64,000 nt of DNA from Rhabdothermincola salaria (GTDB lineage: Bacteria > Actinomycetota > Acidimicrobiia > Acidimicrobiales > Acidimicrobilacustridaceae): assembly GCF_021246445.1 (NCBI RefSeq), contig NZ_JAJQXW010000002.1:496001-560000 (forward strand). The letters are read 5' to 3'. A program made the position numbers and the translations under genes. Numbering within the stretch: the first letter of the stretch is position 1; every line of letters begins with the position of its first letter. This document shows positions 35,556-46,500 of this stretch, piece by piece. The notes beneath the pieces are model-generated. The model saw only the letters and a list, made by a program, of their open reading frames with translations, searched no databases and was not told where the DNA came from.

Positions 35556-37589
35556 CTAGGTTCGACCGTCGCGGAGCACGCCGGCCACGATGCGCAGCGT
35601 CAGCACCGCGGCGACGGCCAGGCCGATGTAGCCCAGGACCTCGTCGAGCACGAGCTCCTTGCCGTCGCCCTCGACGCTCAACAACAGCACCGAGCCGATG
35701 CCGAGCGACGCCGCCAGGACCGCCAGAACGGTGCGGTTCACCAGCGAGGTGATCGTGTCGACGTCGCGCTGGTCGTTGAGCAGCGACATGCGCAACGAGA
35801 GCCTCCCCTGCGCGGCCTGGCCGAGCAGGTCGTCGATGCGTTGGGGCAGCCGACGCAGGCGCGGGAGCTGGGTGAGCGCCTCGGCCTCGGCCACCCGGCG
35901 CAGCGAGCTGACGTCGAGGTCGGGGCCCAGCATGTCCTTGGCCTCGTCCATCGCCGCATCGACCAGCGAGAACGACGGGTCGACGGTGGTGAGCGTGCCC
36001 TCCAGGGTCACGAACATCCGGCCGAGCGATGCCATCCAGCGCGGAGGCTGCATGCCGTAGCGGGCGAGCATGGTCAGCAGGTCCTCGAACAAGCCGGCGT
36101 CGAGCCCTCCGGCCCCAGCGGCGTGCACGGCGATGAACTCGTCGATGGACCGGTCGAGGGCGGCCAGGTCGACGCCGTCGCCGACCACGCCGGCTGCCTC
36201 GAGTGACTGGCGCATCAACGACGGATCGCCGGTGGTGGCGCCGATCAGCACCTGCATGACCACGTCGCGCTGCTGCTTGGTGAGGCGGCCCATGGCCCCC
36301 AGGTCGATGAGGACGATGGTGCCGTCGTCCTCGACGAGCACGTTGCCCGGGTGCGGGTCGGCGTGGAAGACGCCGGCTCGGAACAGGTGGTGCAAGGTGG
36401 TGGACAGCAGCCGACGGGCCAGCAGGGCGGGGTCGTGGCCGGCGGCCCGCATGGCGGCGGTGTCGTCGATGGAGTAGCCGTGGACGCGCTCTTCGACCAG
36501 CAGCGTGCGGTCGCTCATGGTGGGGTACACGGCCGGGATGCGGACCCCGCAGTCGTCGGGGGTGGCGGCGGCGAGGGCGAGGGCGTTGGCCACCTCGGCG
36601 GTGAAGTCCAGCTCGGCGCGGATGCCGTCGAGGAACTCGCCGGCCAGGCCGGTGGGGCTGAGGTTGAGCCCCAACGTGGTGCGCCGTTCCAACAGCCCGG
36701 CCAGCTGCATGAGGGCGATGGTGTCGCGCTCGATCAGGGTGTCGAGGCCCGGGCGTTGGACCTTGACCACGACCTCGTCGCCGGTGGGCAGGGTGGCCGC
36801 GTAGACCTGGGCGATGGAGGCGCTGGCGAGGGGCTCCCACACGAACCCGGGGAACACCTCCTCGACCGGCCGGCCGAAGTGGGCCTCGACCTCGGGGCGG
36901 ACCACCTCGGTGGGGGCGGGCTCCGCGCCGGAGCGGAGCTGGGCCAGCTCGTCGCACAGCGCCGGGGGCAGCAGGTCCGAGCGGGTGGAGGCGACCTGGC
37001 CGATCTTCACGAACAGCCCGCCGGCCTGTTCGAGGGTGGCCCGCAGCGCGGGACCCATCCACGTGGCGGACGTCGGGTCGGTGAGGTCGATGCGGCGCGA
37101 GAGCAACCCGTTGCGCCGGGCCAGCCCGACGAGCTCGCGATAGCGGCTCACGGGGGACCAGGCGGTCGAGATCCGTCGCTTGCGCCCGATGGCGATGAGG
37201 CCGGCGGCGTTGCCCTGGGCGAGGGTGCCGGGTGCCGCGATGAGGTCCTGTCCCACCGCGAAGACCATCGTGAGCAGCGTGCCGAACACCATGGTGAGCC
37301 CGACCATCTCCCAGCTGCGCCACAGCCAGTCGGTCATGGCCCCGGCCAGCACCAGCCCGACGGTGAACCCGGCGACACCGGACGCGAGCAGGGCCAGCCA
37401 GCCGCGACGGGCCCCGAGGAGGCGACCTCCGAGCCAGGTGACCGCAGTGCCGGCGATGGGGAAGAGCAGCACCCACAGCACCACCGTGCCGGCGTCGACC
37501 GCGGCCAGCACCGGCCCGCTCAGTTCTTGGGCACGGCCCAGCACGACGCCTGGTCCCTCGAACCCCTGGAATGCGATCAACGCCTCCAC
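35556..37589 (-). CDS. ABC1/AarF/UbiB family atypical kinase, membrane-linked
   Basis: A 677-residue protein. About four hydrophobic segments lie in residues ~20-140, then an ABC1 kinase-like domain with the family's KIGQ motif (FVKIGQVASTRSDLLPP), the Ala-rich ASASIAQVYAA loop that replaces the usual glycine loop, catalytic-type Lys (VVVKVQRPG), HADPHPGNVLV and LIDLGAMG. Two further hydrophobic segments close the C-terminus (~605-670). UbiB/ADCK-type proteins use ATP to support lipid or quinone metabolism at membranes. GTG 37589 with GGAGAG upstream, following a TAGCGT -10 at 37618-37623, fixes the start. It is divergent from the second LuxR-type regulator (113 bp between), so a shared control region is possible. 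Confidence 0.88.
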   Translation of the reverse strand: MEALIAFQGFEGPGVVLGRAQELSGPVLAAVDAGTVVLWVLLFPIAGTAVTWLGGRLLGARRGWLALLASGVAGFTVGLVLAGAMTDWLWRSWEMVGLTMVFGTLLTMVFAVGQDLIAAPGTLAQGNAAGLIAIGRKRRISTAWSPVSRYRELVGLARRNGLLSRRIDLTDPTSATWMGPALRATLEQAGGLFVKIGQVASTRSDLLPPALCDELAQLRSGAEPAPTEVVRPEVEAHFGRPVEEVFPGFVWEPLASASIAQVYAATLPTGDEVVVKVQRPGLDTLIERDTIALMQLAGLLERRTTLGLNLSPTGLAGEFLDGIRAELDFTAEVANALALAAATPDDCGVRIPAVYPTMSDRTLLVEERVHGYSIDDTAAMRAAGHDPALLARRLLSTTLHHLFRAGVFHADPHPGNVLVEDDGTIVLIDLGAMGRLTKQQRDVVMQVLIGATTGDPSLMRQSLEAAGVVGDGVDLAALDRSIDEFIAVHAAGAGGLDAGLFEDLLTMLARYGMQPPRWMASLGRMFVTLEGTLTTVDPSFSLVDAAMDEAKDMLGPDLDVSSLRRVAEAEALTQLPRLRRLPQRIDDLLGQAAQGRLSLRMSLLNDQRDVDTITSLVNRTVLAVLAASLGIGSVLLLSVEGDGKELVLDEVLGYIGLAVAAVLTLRIVAGVLRDGRT

Positions 37590-37617
37590 CTCTCTCCGTG
37601 TGTGCGAGGAGCGACCG

Positions 37618-37623
37618 ACGCTA
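37618..37623 (-). promoter_or_regulatory. -10 box TAGCGT of the ABC1 kinase gene
   Basis: On the minus strand TAGCGT lies 28 nt before GTG 37589, giving a leader of about 20 nt that contains the GGAGAG ribosome site. Confidence 0.4.
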
Positions 37624-37702
37624 CCCGGGCAACGATTCCGGGGAGGGAAAGGTCCTCGTCCGACGGTCGGGCACGCGTCGGCGGTGTGGGACGATCGACG
37701 CC

Positions 37703-40447
37703 GTGAGCGACACGGCACAGCGGTCCGGACCCGCGGCCGGGGGCTCGGCGTGCTCGTCCACCGGCTTCGTGGGACGCGAGTCGCTGACCCGGTCCTTGGA
37801 GATGGCCTGGGATCGAACGCGACGGGGTGAGGGGACGACCCTCGCCCTCCTCGGCGGCGCCGCCATCGGCAAGTCGACACTCCTCTCTCATCTGGCGCGC
37901 CACGTCGGGGGCGACGACCGGGCCCCCGTGGTGTGGGTGGTCGGTCGGGGTGGCGACCTGTGTCGCCCGCTGGCGGCTGTCGAAGACCTGTGCCGACAGC
38001 TCCTGGGTGACCCCGCCGAACCGGGTGAGGCGGAGTCGTTCTCAGTCGACGAGGTCGAGCCGGTGGCGGCGGGCCACTGCCTGCGTGACGCACTGGAGCG
38101 AGCGAGCCGCCGCCGCCCTCTCGCGTTGTTGGTCGACGACGTCCACGATCTGGACCCGGCGAGCCGAACCGCCCTGAGCCTGGCCCTGCGCGGGGTGCAG
38201 GCCCCGCGGTTGCTCGCGGTGGTCGCCGGTCGGCCGGTCGAGCCGGTGCTGCGCTTCACCGAGGGCTTCCCGGCCATGGAGGTGTCCGCCCTCGCGACAC
38301 CGCAGGCCCGTCGGCTCCTGCGCGAGAGCGCCGGTCGCTCGATCGCTCCCGACGTCGAACGCCGGTTGCTGGCGGTGGCGCAGGGGAACCCGCTCGCCCT
38401 GCGGACGTTGCCGAACCTGCTCGAGCCCGCCCACCTCGACGGGACCCGCCTGCTCCCCGAGCCGGTCCCGATCGCCGGCGACCTCCGGGTGGCGTTCGAG
38501 CGGCCGCTCGCGAGCCTCACCCGGCCCGCCCGGGACCTCGTCGAGCTGGCGGCGGTCAGCGCCGACGGCGGCTGGACCGCGATCGAGGCGGCCACAGACG
38601 GCCGGGCCGGTGAGGCCCTGGGCGAGGTCGAGGCCGGCGGCCTCGGTCGGCTGGTCGACGGGAAGCTCGTCTTCACCCATCCGCTCGTCCGGTCGGCCGC
38701 CATCGCCGCGATGTCCGATCATCGACGACGGAGCCTGAACCGGCGGTTGGCGGACGTGGCATCGCTCCCCGACAGCACCCGTCTCCTGCACCGAGCTCAC
38801 GCCGTCGCCGGTCCCGACGAGGACCTGGTCGATGCCCTGGTGGACGCAGCGAAGGGGTGGCGTGAGCGAGGGGGCGTCGAAGCCGCCGCCCGGCTGCTCG
38901 AACGGGCAGTGGTGCTGACCGGCGACGACGCCCGACGCCGGGTGCTGCGCGTCGAGGCCTCCGAAGTGCTCGCGCTGTCCGGCGCGGCCAGTGCCGCCCG
39001 TGAGCACCTGGAGGCGGTCGTGGCCGTCCCCGGCCCGGGTTCGGTGGGCGCCGAGGTGCAGTTGGCGCGCCTCGAGGCGCTGCAGGGCGACCCTTTCGGC
39101 GCCTGGCAGCGTCTGCGCGAGTGCGCCACGCTGGCGACGGGCGCGGAGCTGGGGTCCGTGCTCACGTCGATGGCGGTGCCGCTGGGCATGCTCGGCCTCG
39201 TCGGCGAGGTCGAGGCCCAGGCCTCGCTGGCCATGGACGTCCTCGACGCCGGTTCCGTCGCCCACCAGGTCGCGACCGTCATCCACGCCCATGCGGTGGT
39301 GTCGCTCGACGAGGGCCGAGGCGCGCCGCTGGTGGCCGGGCTGCCCGAGCTCGACGCGCTCGCCGCGGTGGACCACGACCCGCAGCTCGGGCTCCACCTG
39401 GGGCGAGCCCAGGGCCTGGCCGAACGTTGCCCTGCCGGGGTCGACATGCTGACCGCGCTCATCGCCCGGGGGCGGGGCGAGGGGGCGCGCGCCTCGCTGG
39501 CCATGACCTACGGGACGCTCGGAGACGTGTTGGTGCGGTCCTGCCGCTACGACGAAGCCGTCACCGCCCTCGACGAGTCGTTGGCGCTCAGCGTGGCGAC
39601 CGGCCAGCGAGCTTTCGCTCCCTTCTGGTACGCCCTGCGGGCCCGGGTCCGGGCGATCCGCGGCGACGCGACCGGCGCCCGTGGCGATCTCGACGCCGGG
39701 TTCGGCCTCGCCGACGAGTTCTCGGTGCCGGGCGCCCGGTACTTCCTGCTCGGAGCGGCCGGCCTGGCCGCGCTGGCGCGACAGGACCACCTGTCGGCGC
39801 GCGAGAACCTCGAGGAGTGCCGCTTCTTCGAGGAGGCGGCCGGGCCGCTGTCCCCCAACCTGGGCCGCTGGGTTCCGGATCTGGTCGAGACCCACATCGC
39901 CCTGGGACGAGACGACCTCGCCCGCTCCGCGGCGGTGGGCCTCCTCGAGGCGACCGCGGCCCCCGGGACCGCCCGCTGGACGCGCGCGGCGGCCGCCCGT
40001 TGCCGGGGACTCCTCGCGCAGGGCGACGACCCCCGGGCCGCGGTCGAGGCGTTCGAGGAGGCGGTGAGAACGTTCGACGCGACGGTGGATGCCTTCGATC
40101 GCGCCCGTGCCCTCCTCGATCTGGCCCGGGCGCGCTCGCGCTCAGGGGTCGCCGATTCCGACGCCGCGGCCATGGAGGCTCGCTACGCGTTCCGCCGCTT
40201 GGGGGCCGACGCCTGGGAGGCGCAGGTCGACGACGGGGTCGGGCGTGCGGAGGATCCCGGGCTGGCATCCCTGACCCCCGCGGAGCTGCGGATCCTCGTG
40301 GAGGTCAGCCATGGGGCGACGAACCACCAGATCGCCAGGCGACTCCACCTCAGTCCGAAGACGGTGGCCAACCAGCTGTCCCGCGTCTACCGCAAGCTGG
40401 GGGTGTCGTCGCGCACCGAGGCGGCCCACCGCTACCTCTCGCGCTGA
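37703..40447 (+). CDS. LuxR-family ATPase/TPR transcriptional regulator (module copy 2)
   Basis: A 914-residue paralogue of the regulator at 3196, alike along its whole length (for example GRGE-ARASLAMTYGTLG and ATGQRAFAPFWxALRARVR in both). P-loop GGAAIGKST (GKS 56-58), Walker B LALLVDDVHDLD, TPR-like middle, C-terminal LuxR helix-turn-helix (LTPAELRILVEVSHGATNHQ, SPKTVANQLSRVYRKLG). I start it at GTG 37703; the frame runs further upstream only as low-complexity Arg/Ser sequence. Giant gene 2 begins 107 bp downstream. Differences in the recognition-helix neighbourhood (ANQLSRVYRKLG against ANHLSAIYRKLS) are small, so cross-regulation between the two modules is possible. Signal unknown; the STAND ATPase suggests ATP-gated activation. 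Confidence 0.86.
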   Translation: MSDTAQRSGPAAGGSACSSTGFVGRESLTRSLEMAWDRTRRGEGTTLALLGGAAIGKSTLLSHLARHVGGDDRAPVVWVVGRGGDLCRPLAAVEDLCRQLLGDPAEPGEAESFSVDEVEPVAAGHCLRDALERASRRRPLALLVDDVHDLDPASRTALSLALRGVQAPRLLAVVAGRPVEPVLRFTEGFPAMEVSALATPQARRLLRESAGRSIAPDVERRLLAVAQGNPLALRTLPNLLEPAHLDGTRLLPEPVPIAGDLRVAFERPLASLTRPARDLVELAAVSADGGWTAIEAATDGRAGEALGEVEAGGLGRLVDGKLVFTHPLVRSAAIAAMSDHRRRSLNRRLADVASLPDSTRLLHRAHAVAGPDEDLVDALVDAAKGWRERGGVEAAARLLERAVVLTGDDARRRVLRVEASEVLALSGAASAAREHLEAVVAVPGPGSVGAEVQLARLEALQGDPFGAWQRLRECATLATGAELGSVLTSMAVPLGMLGLVGEVEAQASLAMDVLDAGSVAHQVATVIHAHAVVSLDEGRGAPLVAGLPELDALAAVDHDPQLGLHLGRAQGLAERCPAGVDMLTALIARGRGEGARASLAMTYGTLGDVLVRSCRYDEAVTALDESLALSVATGQRAFAPFWYALRARVRAIRGDATGARGDLDAGFGLADEFSVPGARYFLLGAAGLAALARQDHLSARENLEECRFFEEAAGPLSPNLGRWVPDLVETHIALGRDDLARSAAVGLLEATAAPGTARWTRAAAARCRGLLAQGDDPRAAVEAFEEAVRTFDATVDAFDRARALLDLARARSRSGVADSDAAAMEARYAFRRLGADAWEAQVDDGVGRAEDPGLASLTPAELRILVEVSHGATNHQIARRLHLSPKTVANQLSRVYRKLGVSSRTEAAHRYLSR

Positions 40448-40509
40448 GGTCCCGACTCGACGAGGAGGCTCCCCGGTCTCCGCCGACGGGGGGGTGGAGG
40501 AAGGGAAGA

Positions 40510-40546
40510 ATGTCCCCATGACCGCGGCGGAGCGCGTCCGTACCAT
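40510..40546 (+). promoter_or_regulatory. Promoter of giant gene 2 (conserved with copy 1), leaderless
   Basis: The -35 element ATGACC is at 40518-40523, the spacer is 17 bp, and the -10 element TACCAT is at 40541-40546, 8 nt before GTG 40555. The spacer contains GGAGCGCGTCC (40529-40539), an imperfect dyad matching GAGCGCGCTC of copy 1. ATGTCC is at 40510-40515, 31 bp before the -10 as in copy 1. Confidence 0.65.
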
Positions 40547-40554
40547 CCCGTCAC

Positions 40555-43500
40555 GTGGAGCCCCTGGACCCAGCCCGTGACCTGACCGCGCGCGCCCGAG
40601 GGGCTCGAGCCCGCCTCTGGTGGGCGTTCGCGGCGCTGGCCGCAGTCGGCGTGCTGTCACTCGTGGCGGGCGTGGCGGGCGGTAGCCGTTCGACGTGGGG
40701 CGAGGGCGACGTGCCCACCGTCGCCGCCATCGAGGTCGGCACCGACGGGAGCCGGGCGGTGCGGGTGACGTGGCCGACGCCGTCGGCGACCCCCGAGACG
40801 ATCGAGCTCGTGCGCGTGGTCGGCATCACCACGACCGTGGTGGCCACCGGGCCGGGCGACGTCAGGGAGCTGGTGGATCCGTCGGTGCCCGAAGGCCAGC
40901 AGGTCGCCTACCAGGTGCGGGCGATCATGGAGGGCCAGCAGGCCGGACTGCTTCGTGGCCCCGTCGTCATCGTGGGTGCCGATGCCGTGCGCTGCACCAT
41001 CGCGTGGACGGGGGCCGCCGGCGACGCTTGGGGCGACGTCCGCAACTGGGCCCCCGTGCTCGTCGACGGACAGGGTGACCCGACCCCTCGCCTGCCGCAG
41101 GCCTCCGACGCCGCCTGCATCCACGCCCGCCACAACCTGCCGGTCACCGTCGCCGGATCCCAGCCCTCGGTGGGCTCCCTGGACGCGCCGGCGGGCATCA
41201 CCGAAGCGGTGCTGTCGATGGCGTCCGGTGATCTCGAGGTCCTCGGGGAGTTCGACGCGCAGCGGGTCCACATGGACGGTGGGACCCTCGCGTTGCGCTC
41301 GGGGGGACGCATCCTCGCCAGCGCGGGCGTCAACCTGGCCCTGCAGGGCGGCACCCTCGAGCTGGGCGGCACCCTGCAGGTGAGCAACGGCAACAACGGC
41401 GAGGTCCGCCTCGACGACGGCGCGGACGTGGCGGTCGTCGGTGGACGCCTGCTCGTCGACGACCTGCGCATCGGCCCGCCCACCGCCGGCCTTCCGGCCG
41501 ACGCCACGCTGCTCGCCGCGGGCGGTCACGTGCTCGAGGTCGACGATGCCCGGATCAACGGCCGGGTCGACCTGGTCGTGGGCGACGGAGGCGCCACGCT
41601 GGGCGCTCGCGACCTCGACGTCTACCGCAACGGCGGTGACGGTCGGGTGACGATCGGGTGGTCGGTGGCCGGGCGAGGCACCTCCGCCACGCCCGCCACG
41701 ATCCGGGTGCGCGACACCAGCGAGCTGAACCTGACCGACATGGCCGCGCTGGGTGGTGGCGACGACCACCTCGAGGACGTGGCCCTCGAGGTCGAGGGGC
41801 CCCTGCGGTTCGATGAGCCGGTCGGATCGATCGACCGTCTCACCCTCACCGGTGCTGCCGCGCAGGTCTCCTCGGGTGGAGCTCCGACGCCCTACGCCGG
41901 TCTGGCCGAGGTGGGGCACCTCACCGCGTTCTCCGCGACCGCGGCCTGGCCGGGCGACCTCGCCGTCGACCGCTTGGAGGTGTACGGCTCGGAGCTGTTG
42001 GTCGCCGGCACGTTGGGCGACCGACCGGGCGGTGGTTTCGCCCTCACGACGTTCGAATCCGTCCTCGGCTCGTCCACGCCGCTGGTGCTCCCGGTCGACG
42101 CCGCGCTCGACATGGGCTTCGGCGAGTCGGTGTTCGAGGGAGACCTCGTGGTCGAGGGTGTGCTCCCCCTCGATCGCCTGGTGGACTTCACCCAGCCGCC
42201 GTTCCTGCGGGTCCGGGGCGACGTGACCGTGCGCCCGGGCGGTGAGGTGGCGATCGTCGAGGGCAAGGGGGGCCTCGAAGTCCTCGGCGATCTCTCGTTG
42301 GACGACGGGTCGACCCTGCGCGCCACGCTCGAGACCGCGCTCGCCGCCGACGAGGAGCGTCGTCTGGTCGCGGCCGGGTCGGTCGAAGGCGACGTTCGTT
42401 CGGTCGTGCTGCAGGGCCCCGGGGCCGACGTCGCCGACGCCGAGCTTCGCGGCGATGGCATCTGGGTGGTGGGTTCCACCGGTGATCCGGGCGGTCCGGG
42501 CGGTCCGGGCGGTCCGGGTGATCCGGGTGATCCGGGTGATCCGGGCGGTCCGGGTGATCCGGGTGATCCGGGTGATCCGGGTGATCCGGAGTGCACCCGT
42601 GATCTGCCGTCGGTGGTGGGGCTCGGATTGCAGGGCTGCTGGGCCGACAGGGGTGACGGCACCTACGTCGCCGGCATCGTGGCCGCCCCCGACGGGGCCC
42701 TTCCGGGGATCGGGGGCATCGTGATCGAGCCCTCGGCGTCGGCGGCGCTGCTCCTCGACCTGCGCGACCCCGCGGCACCCACCCTGCGTTCGGTGCTGCG
42801 GGCCGACGAGGCCCAGCTGGGCGAAGCGTCGGTCACCGTGCCCATCTTGGGGGCCGGGAACGACGGTGCCGCCGTCGAGGGGACGTCCGGCCCTGCATCG
42901 GGACCCGCGTCCATCGACCTCGGCACCTTCGGCATCGACTGGGACCTCGCCGAGATCATCGACCTCGACGCGGTGGGCGCCCTGCTGGGTGTCCCTGTTC
43001 CCGACGGGGTGAAGCTCTGGGTGGAGCAGGGGGCCTGGCGCCTCGCGGCCTCGCTCGGTCTGCCCGACGTCCTCGGTGGCGGCCGCGCCGACCTGGTGGC
43101 CCCGATCGCTCCGGACGGCCTCGACCCCGCCGACCTCGGTGTCGAGGGGATCGCCGAGGCGGTCCTCGCCGAGCTCGGCGGGCTCCGCGACCTCGCCCTC
43201 ACCTGGGTGGGCGACACCACCTGGGCCATCGTGTCGGCGGTGGGCGACCCGTTCGCCATCGACGGCCAGGTCACCTACGACGGCGGTCTCTCCGCCGGCA
43301 CCCTCGTCGTGTCCGGCCTCACGGTGGCCGGCATGGGCGACCCCGACGCCGAGGTCACCCTCACCTTCGACCGCACCGAGGGAACGTGGTCGGGCCTCTA
43401 CGTGGTCCCTTCGGGCGAGCGCCTGTCCGTGGAGCTCACCACCGACGGCACCTCGTTGGTGGCCGGCAGCGTCGAGCTCGCCGGCCTCGAGCTCGGCGTC

Positions 43501-46500
43501 GCCACCGTCGAGGACCTGATGCTGTCGTGGGCTGGCTCCAGCTGGGCGGTGAGCGGCTCGGTCACCACCCTCGACGGTGGCGGCACCCTCAGCGGCACGC
43601 TCGACGTCGACGACGGCGAGGTGCGCACCGTCGAGCTCACCCTCGTGGCCTCCCTCGGGCCGCTGGGGCGAGTCGAACCGTTCGCTTTCAGCTACGTGGC
43701 CGACGCCGAGGTGCTCCCCGACGGCACCGAGCTGGCCGAGGGCTCCGACCTCTACCTCCTCGACGGCACCGTGCACAGCGGTGGTGAGACCAGCACGCTG
43801 ACCGGCTACCTCGTGATGCAGGGCGGGCAGACCGCGCGGGCCGAGCTCGACGCCGACCTCGCCCTGGGCGAGCTCGCCGGCCTCGACGGCCTGCTCTCCT
43901 TCGATCCGGCCGAGAGCCCCGACTGGCTCCTCACCGGTCGTGACGGCGCGCGCAGCGCCACTCTCACCTGTGGGGGCGGGCAGAGCGAGATCTTCGGATC
44001 GCTGCGCCTGTCCGCCGGCGGTCCCACCGCCGGTCGGCTCGAAGCCGACGGCCTCTGCTTCGGGTTCGCCCAGCTCACCTCCGTGGTGCTCGACATCGCC
44101 CCCGAGGAAGACGGGACCGCCTTCGACCTCACGGCCCGACTGGCCCAGCAGAGCGACGACGACGCCGAGGTGACCGGCCGCCTCCACCTCGTCGAGGGGC
44201 GCATCGAGGAGGCGGTCCTGGTGACCCCCGAGGCCACCCTCGAGGGCCTGGTCACCGTTCCGGCCGCCCAGCTGACCCTCACCCGGGAAGGCGACGTCGA
44301 GCGCTGGGAGGCCCGCATCGACGCCGGCTCCGGCGCGCTGCGCCACCTCGAGCTGGCCTGGCGTGACGGCAGCCTCGTGGGGGCCGAGGTGCACCTCGGC
44401 CCCGACGGCGAGGACGGGTCCCCCGTGGCCTCCTGGGGTTGGCTCAGCGTGGCCGAGCTCCACCTCGTGTACGACGGGGTGGCCGAGGAGTGGCTCGTCG
44501 ACGGCCGCTTGGCCACCCCCGACGTGGCCGTGACCGGGGAGCTCGATCTGCTCGACGGCCGCCTCGTCTCCGGTGAGCTGCACGTGGACGGGGCCCAGCT
44601 CGGCCCCATCGCCACCATGGACCTCACCATGACCGTGGACGCCACCATCGACCGCCGGCTGGCTCTGAGCGGCTCGCTGGTCGGGCCCGCCTTCGACGGG
44701 GCCCGCGCCCTCGACGGCGAGCTGGTGTTCACCCCGACCGGGGCGCTCGACTCCGGTCGCCTCGGCATCCCGCTGCTCCCGGTCGGCGAGCTGGCCACCA
44801 TCACCGACCTCGAGATGGCGTTCGAGGTCGGTGGGCTGTGGTCCCTCGCCGGTTCCATCGTCGGCGGCGACGGCAGGCCGCTGAACACGGTGGCCGGCAG
44901 CCTGGAGGTCGACGACGGCGAAGTGGTCGCGGCCCACCTCGCCCTCGGTCGCCTCTCACTCGGCCCCGCGTCGATCGAGGACCTCGAGCTGTCCCTCCTG
45001 CGCCGAACCGGCGACGACAACCGCACCGGCCAGTGGGCGGTCTCGGGCGTCGTCGACGCCCCGGTCACCATCGAACCGGACAGGGACCCCACGGCCGATC
45101 CCGAACCGGTGGCCGGCCGGCTCACGCTGCGCGATGGGCGGGTGACCGGCTTCGAGATGCAGGTGCCGTTCCTCGAGATCGGTGGGCTGGCCTACCTGCG
45201 CGACCTGGAGCTCGGCTACTCCTACGACGCCGATGACGACCTGGCCACGGTGTCCGGCGGCGCCGAGCTGGCCACCGCCGACGACCTCGGGCCGGTCGAT
45301 GCCTCGTTCTCGGTGTCGTTGCGCGACGGGCGCATCGTCGACGCGTCGGTGGCCGCCGACGGGCTGCCGCTCGGAGGCCTGTTCACGCTCACCGACCTGC
45401 TGCTCACCACCGACGCCGTGGACCCGCTCACCACGTGCCCGGGCCTCGAGGGCCCGGTGCCGGACCCGGACCGGCCCGACCTGCGCATCTGGGCCCTGAG
45501 CGCCACGGTCGGCCAGGACCAGGTGCCGGTGTCGGGGTGCGTCGGCATCGACGACGGCGTCCTCGTCGCCGCCGACATCCAACTCGGCTCGGTGCAGCTC
45601 ACCGATCTCTTCCGCTTCGAGGACGTCGGCCTCACCTACGACTCCCTCGAGCAGGTCCCCCTCGAGGGGACCGACCGCGTCCTCACCCGCACGACGCTCG
45701 ACGTGTCCGCCACCGTGATCGCCGGCACCAACGACCCCCTCGTGGTGGGTGGTCAGGCCACCGTCATGGACGGAGGGCTCGAGAGCTTCGGCGTGGGTAT
45801 CGGGACCCTCCCGCTCGTCGGCGGCGTCGAGCTGCGCCAGCTCCGGGTGGACTACGCCCAGCCCGGTCGTTGGGACGGCGAGAGCGACACCACCTTCGCC
45901 CTCAGCGGCGCGGCCCTCCACGAGGGCGGCACCACCGCGGTGGAGGGCTCGTTCCGCTTGGCCGCCGCCGGCCTGGGCGGGCGGGTGCTCGAGGCGTCGG
46001 TCGAGATCCTCGACCTCCCCGTCGGCCCCATGACCCTGGACCGCTTCGCCGTCGAGTACCTCGACGACGACGGTGCCACCTCGTGGGGCATCGGTGGCGA
46101 GGTCACCGTGGCCGACGGCGAGACCTACGGCATCGACGGCGCCGCCGCCGTCGCCGACGGCCGGCTCCAGTCCGCCTCGCTCACCATCCCGCGCCTGCCG
46201 ATCTACGACCAGCTGCTGTTGCAGGACCTCTCGTTCGCCTACGACCTCGACCCCGACAGCGGGTCGGCCCAGTGGTCCGGCACCGGCAGCGTGGCCGGAA
46301 CCCGAGGCGGAGGCGGCGGCGCCCCCACCGCTTCGGTCGACCTGCTCATCGATGACCAAGGGCGCCTCGTCGACGGCGAGATCACCGCCGGCAACGTGGC
46401 GTGGGGTGGGCTGTTCGCGCTCGAGGACTTCACCCTCACGACCACCGCCGGTCCTCCGGGCGACCGGTTCTGGACCGCAGCGGCGTCGGTGTCGGTGAGC

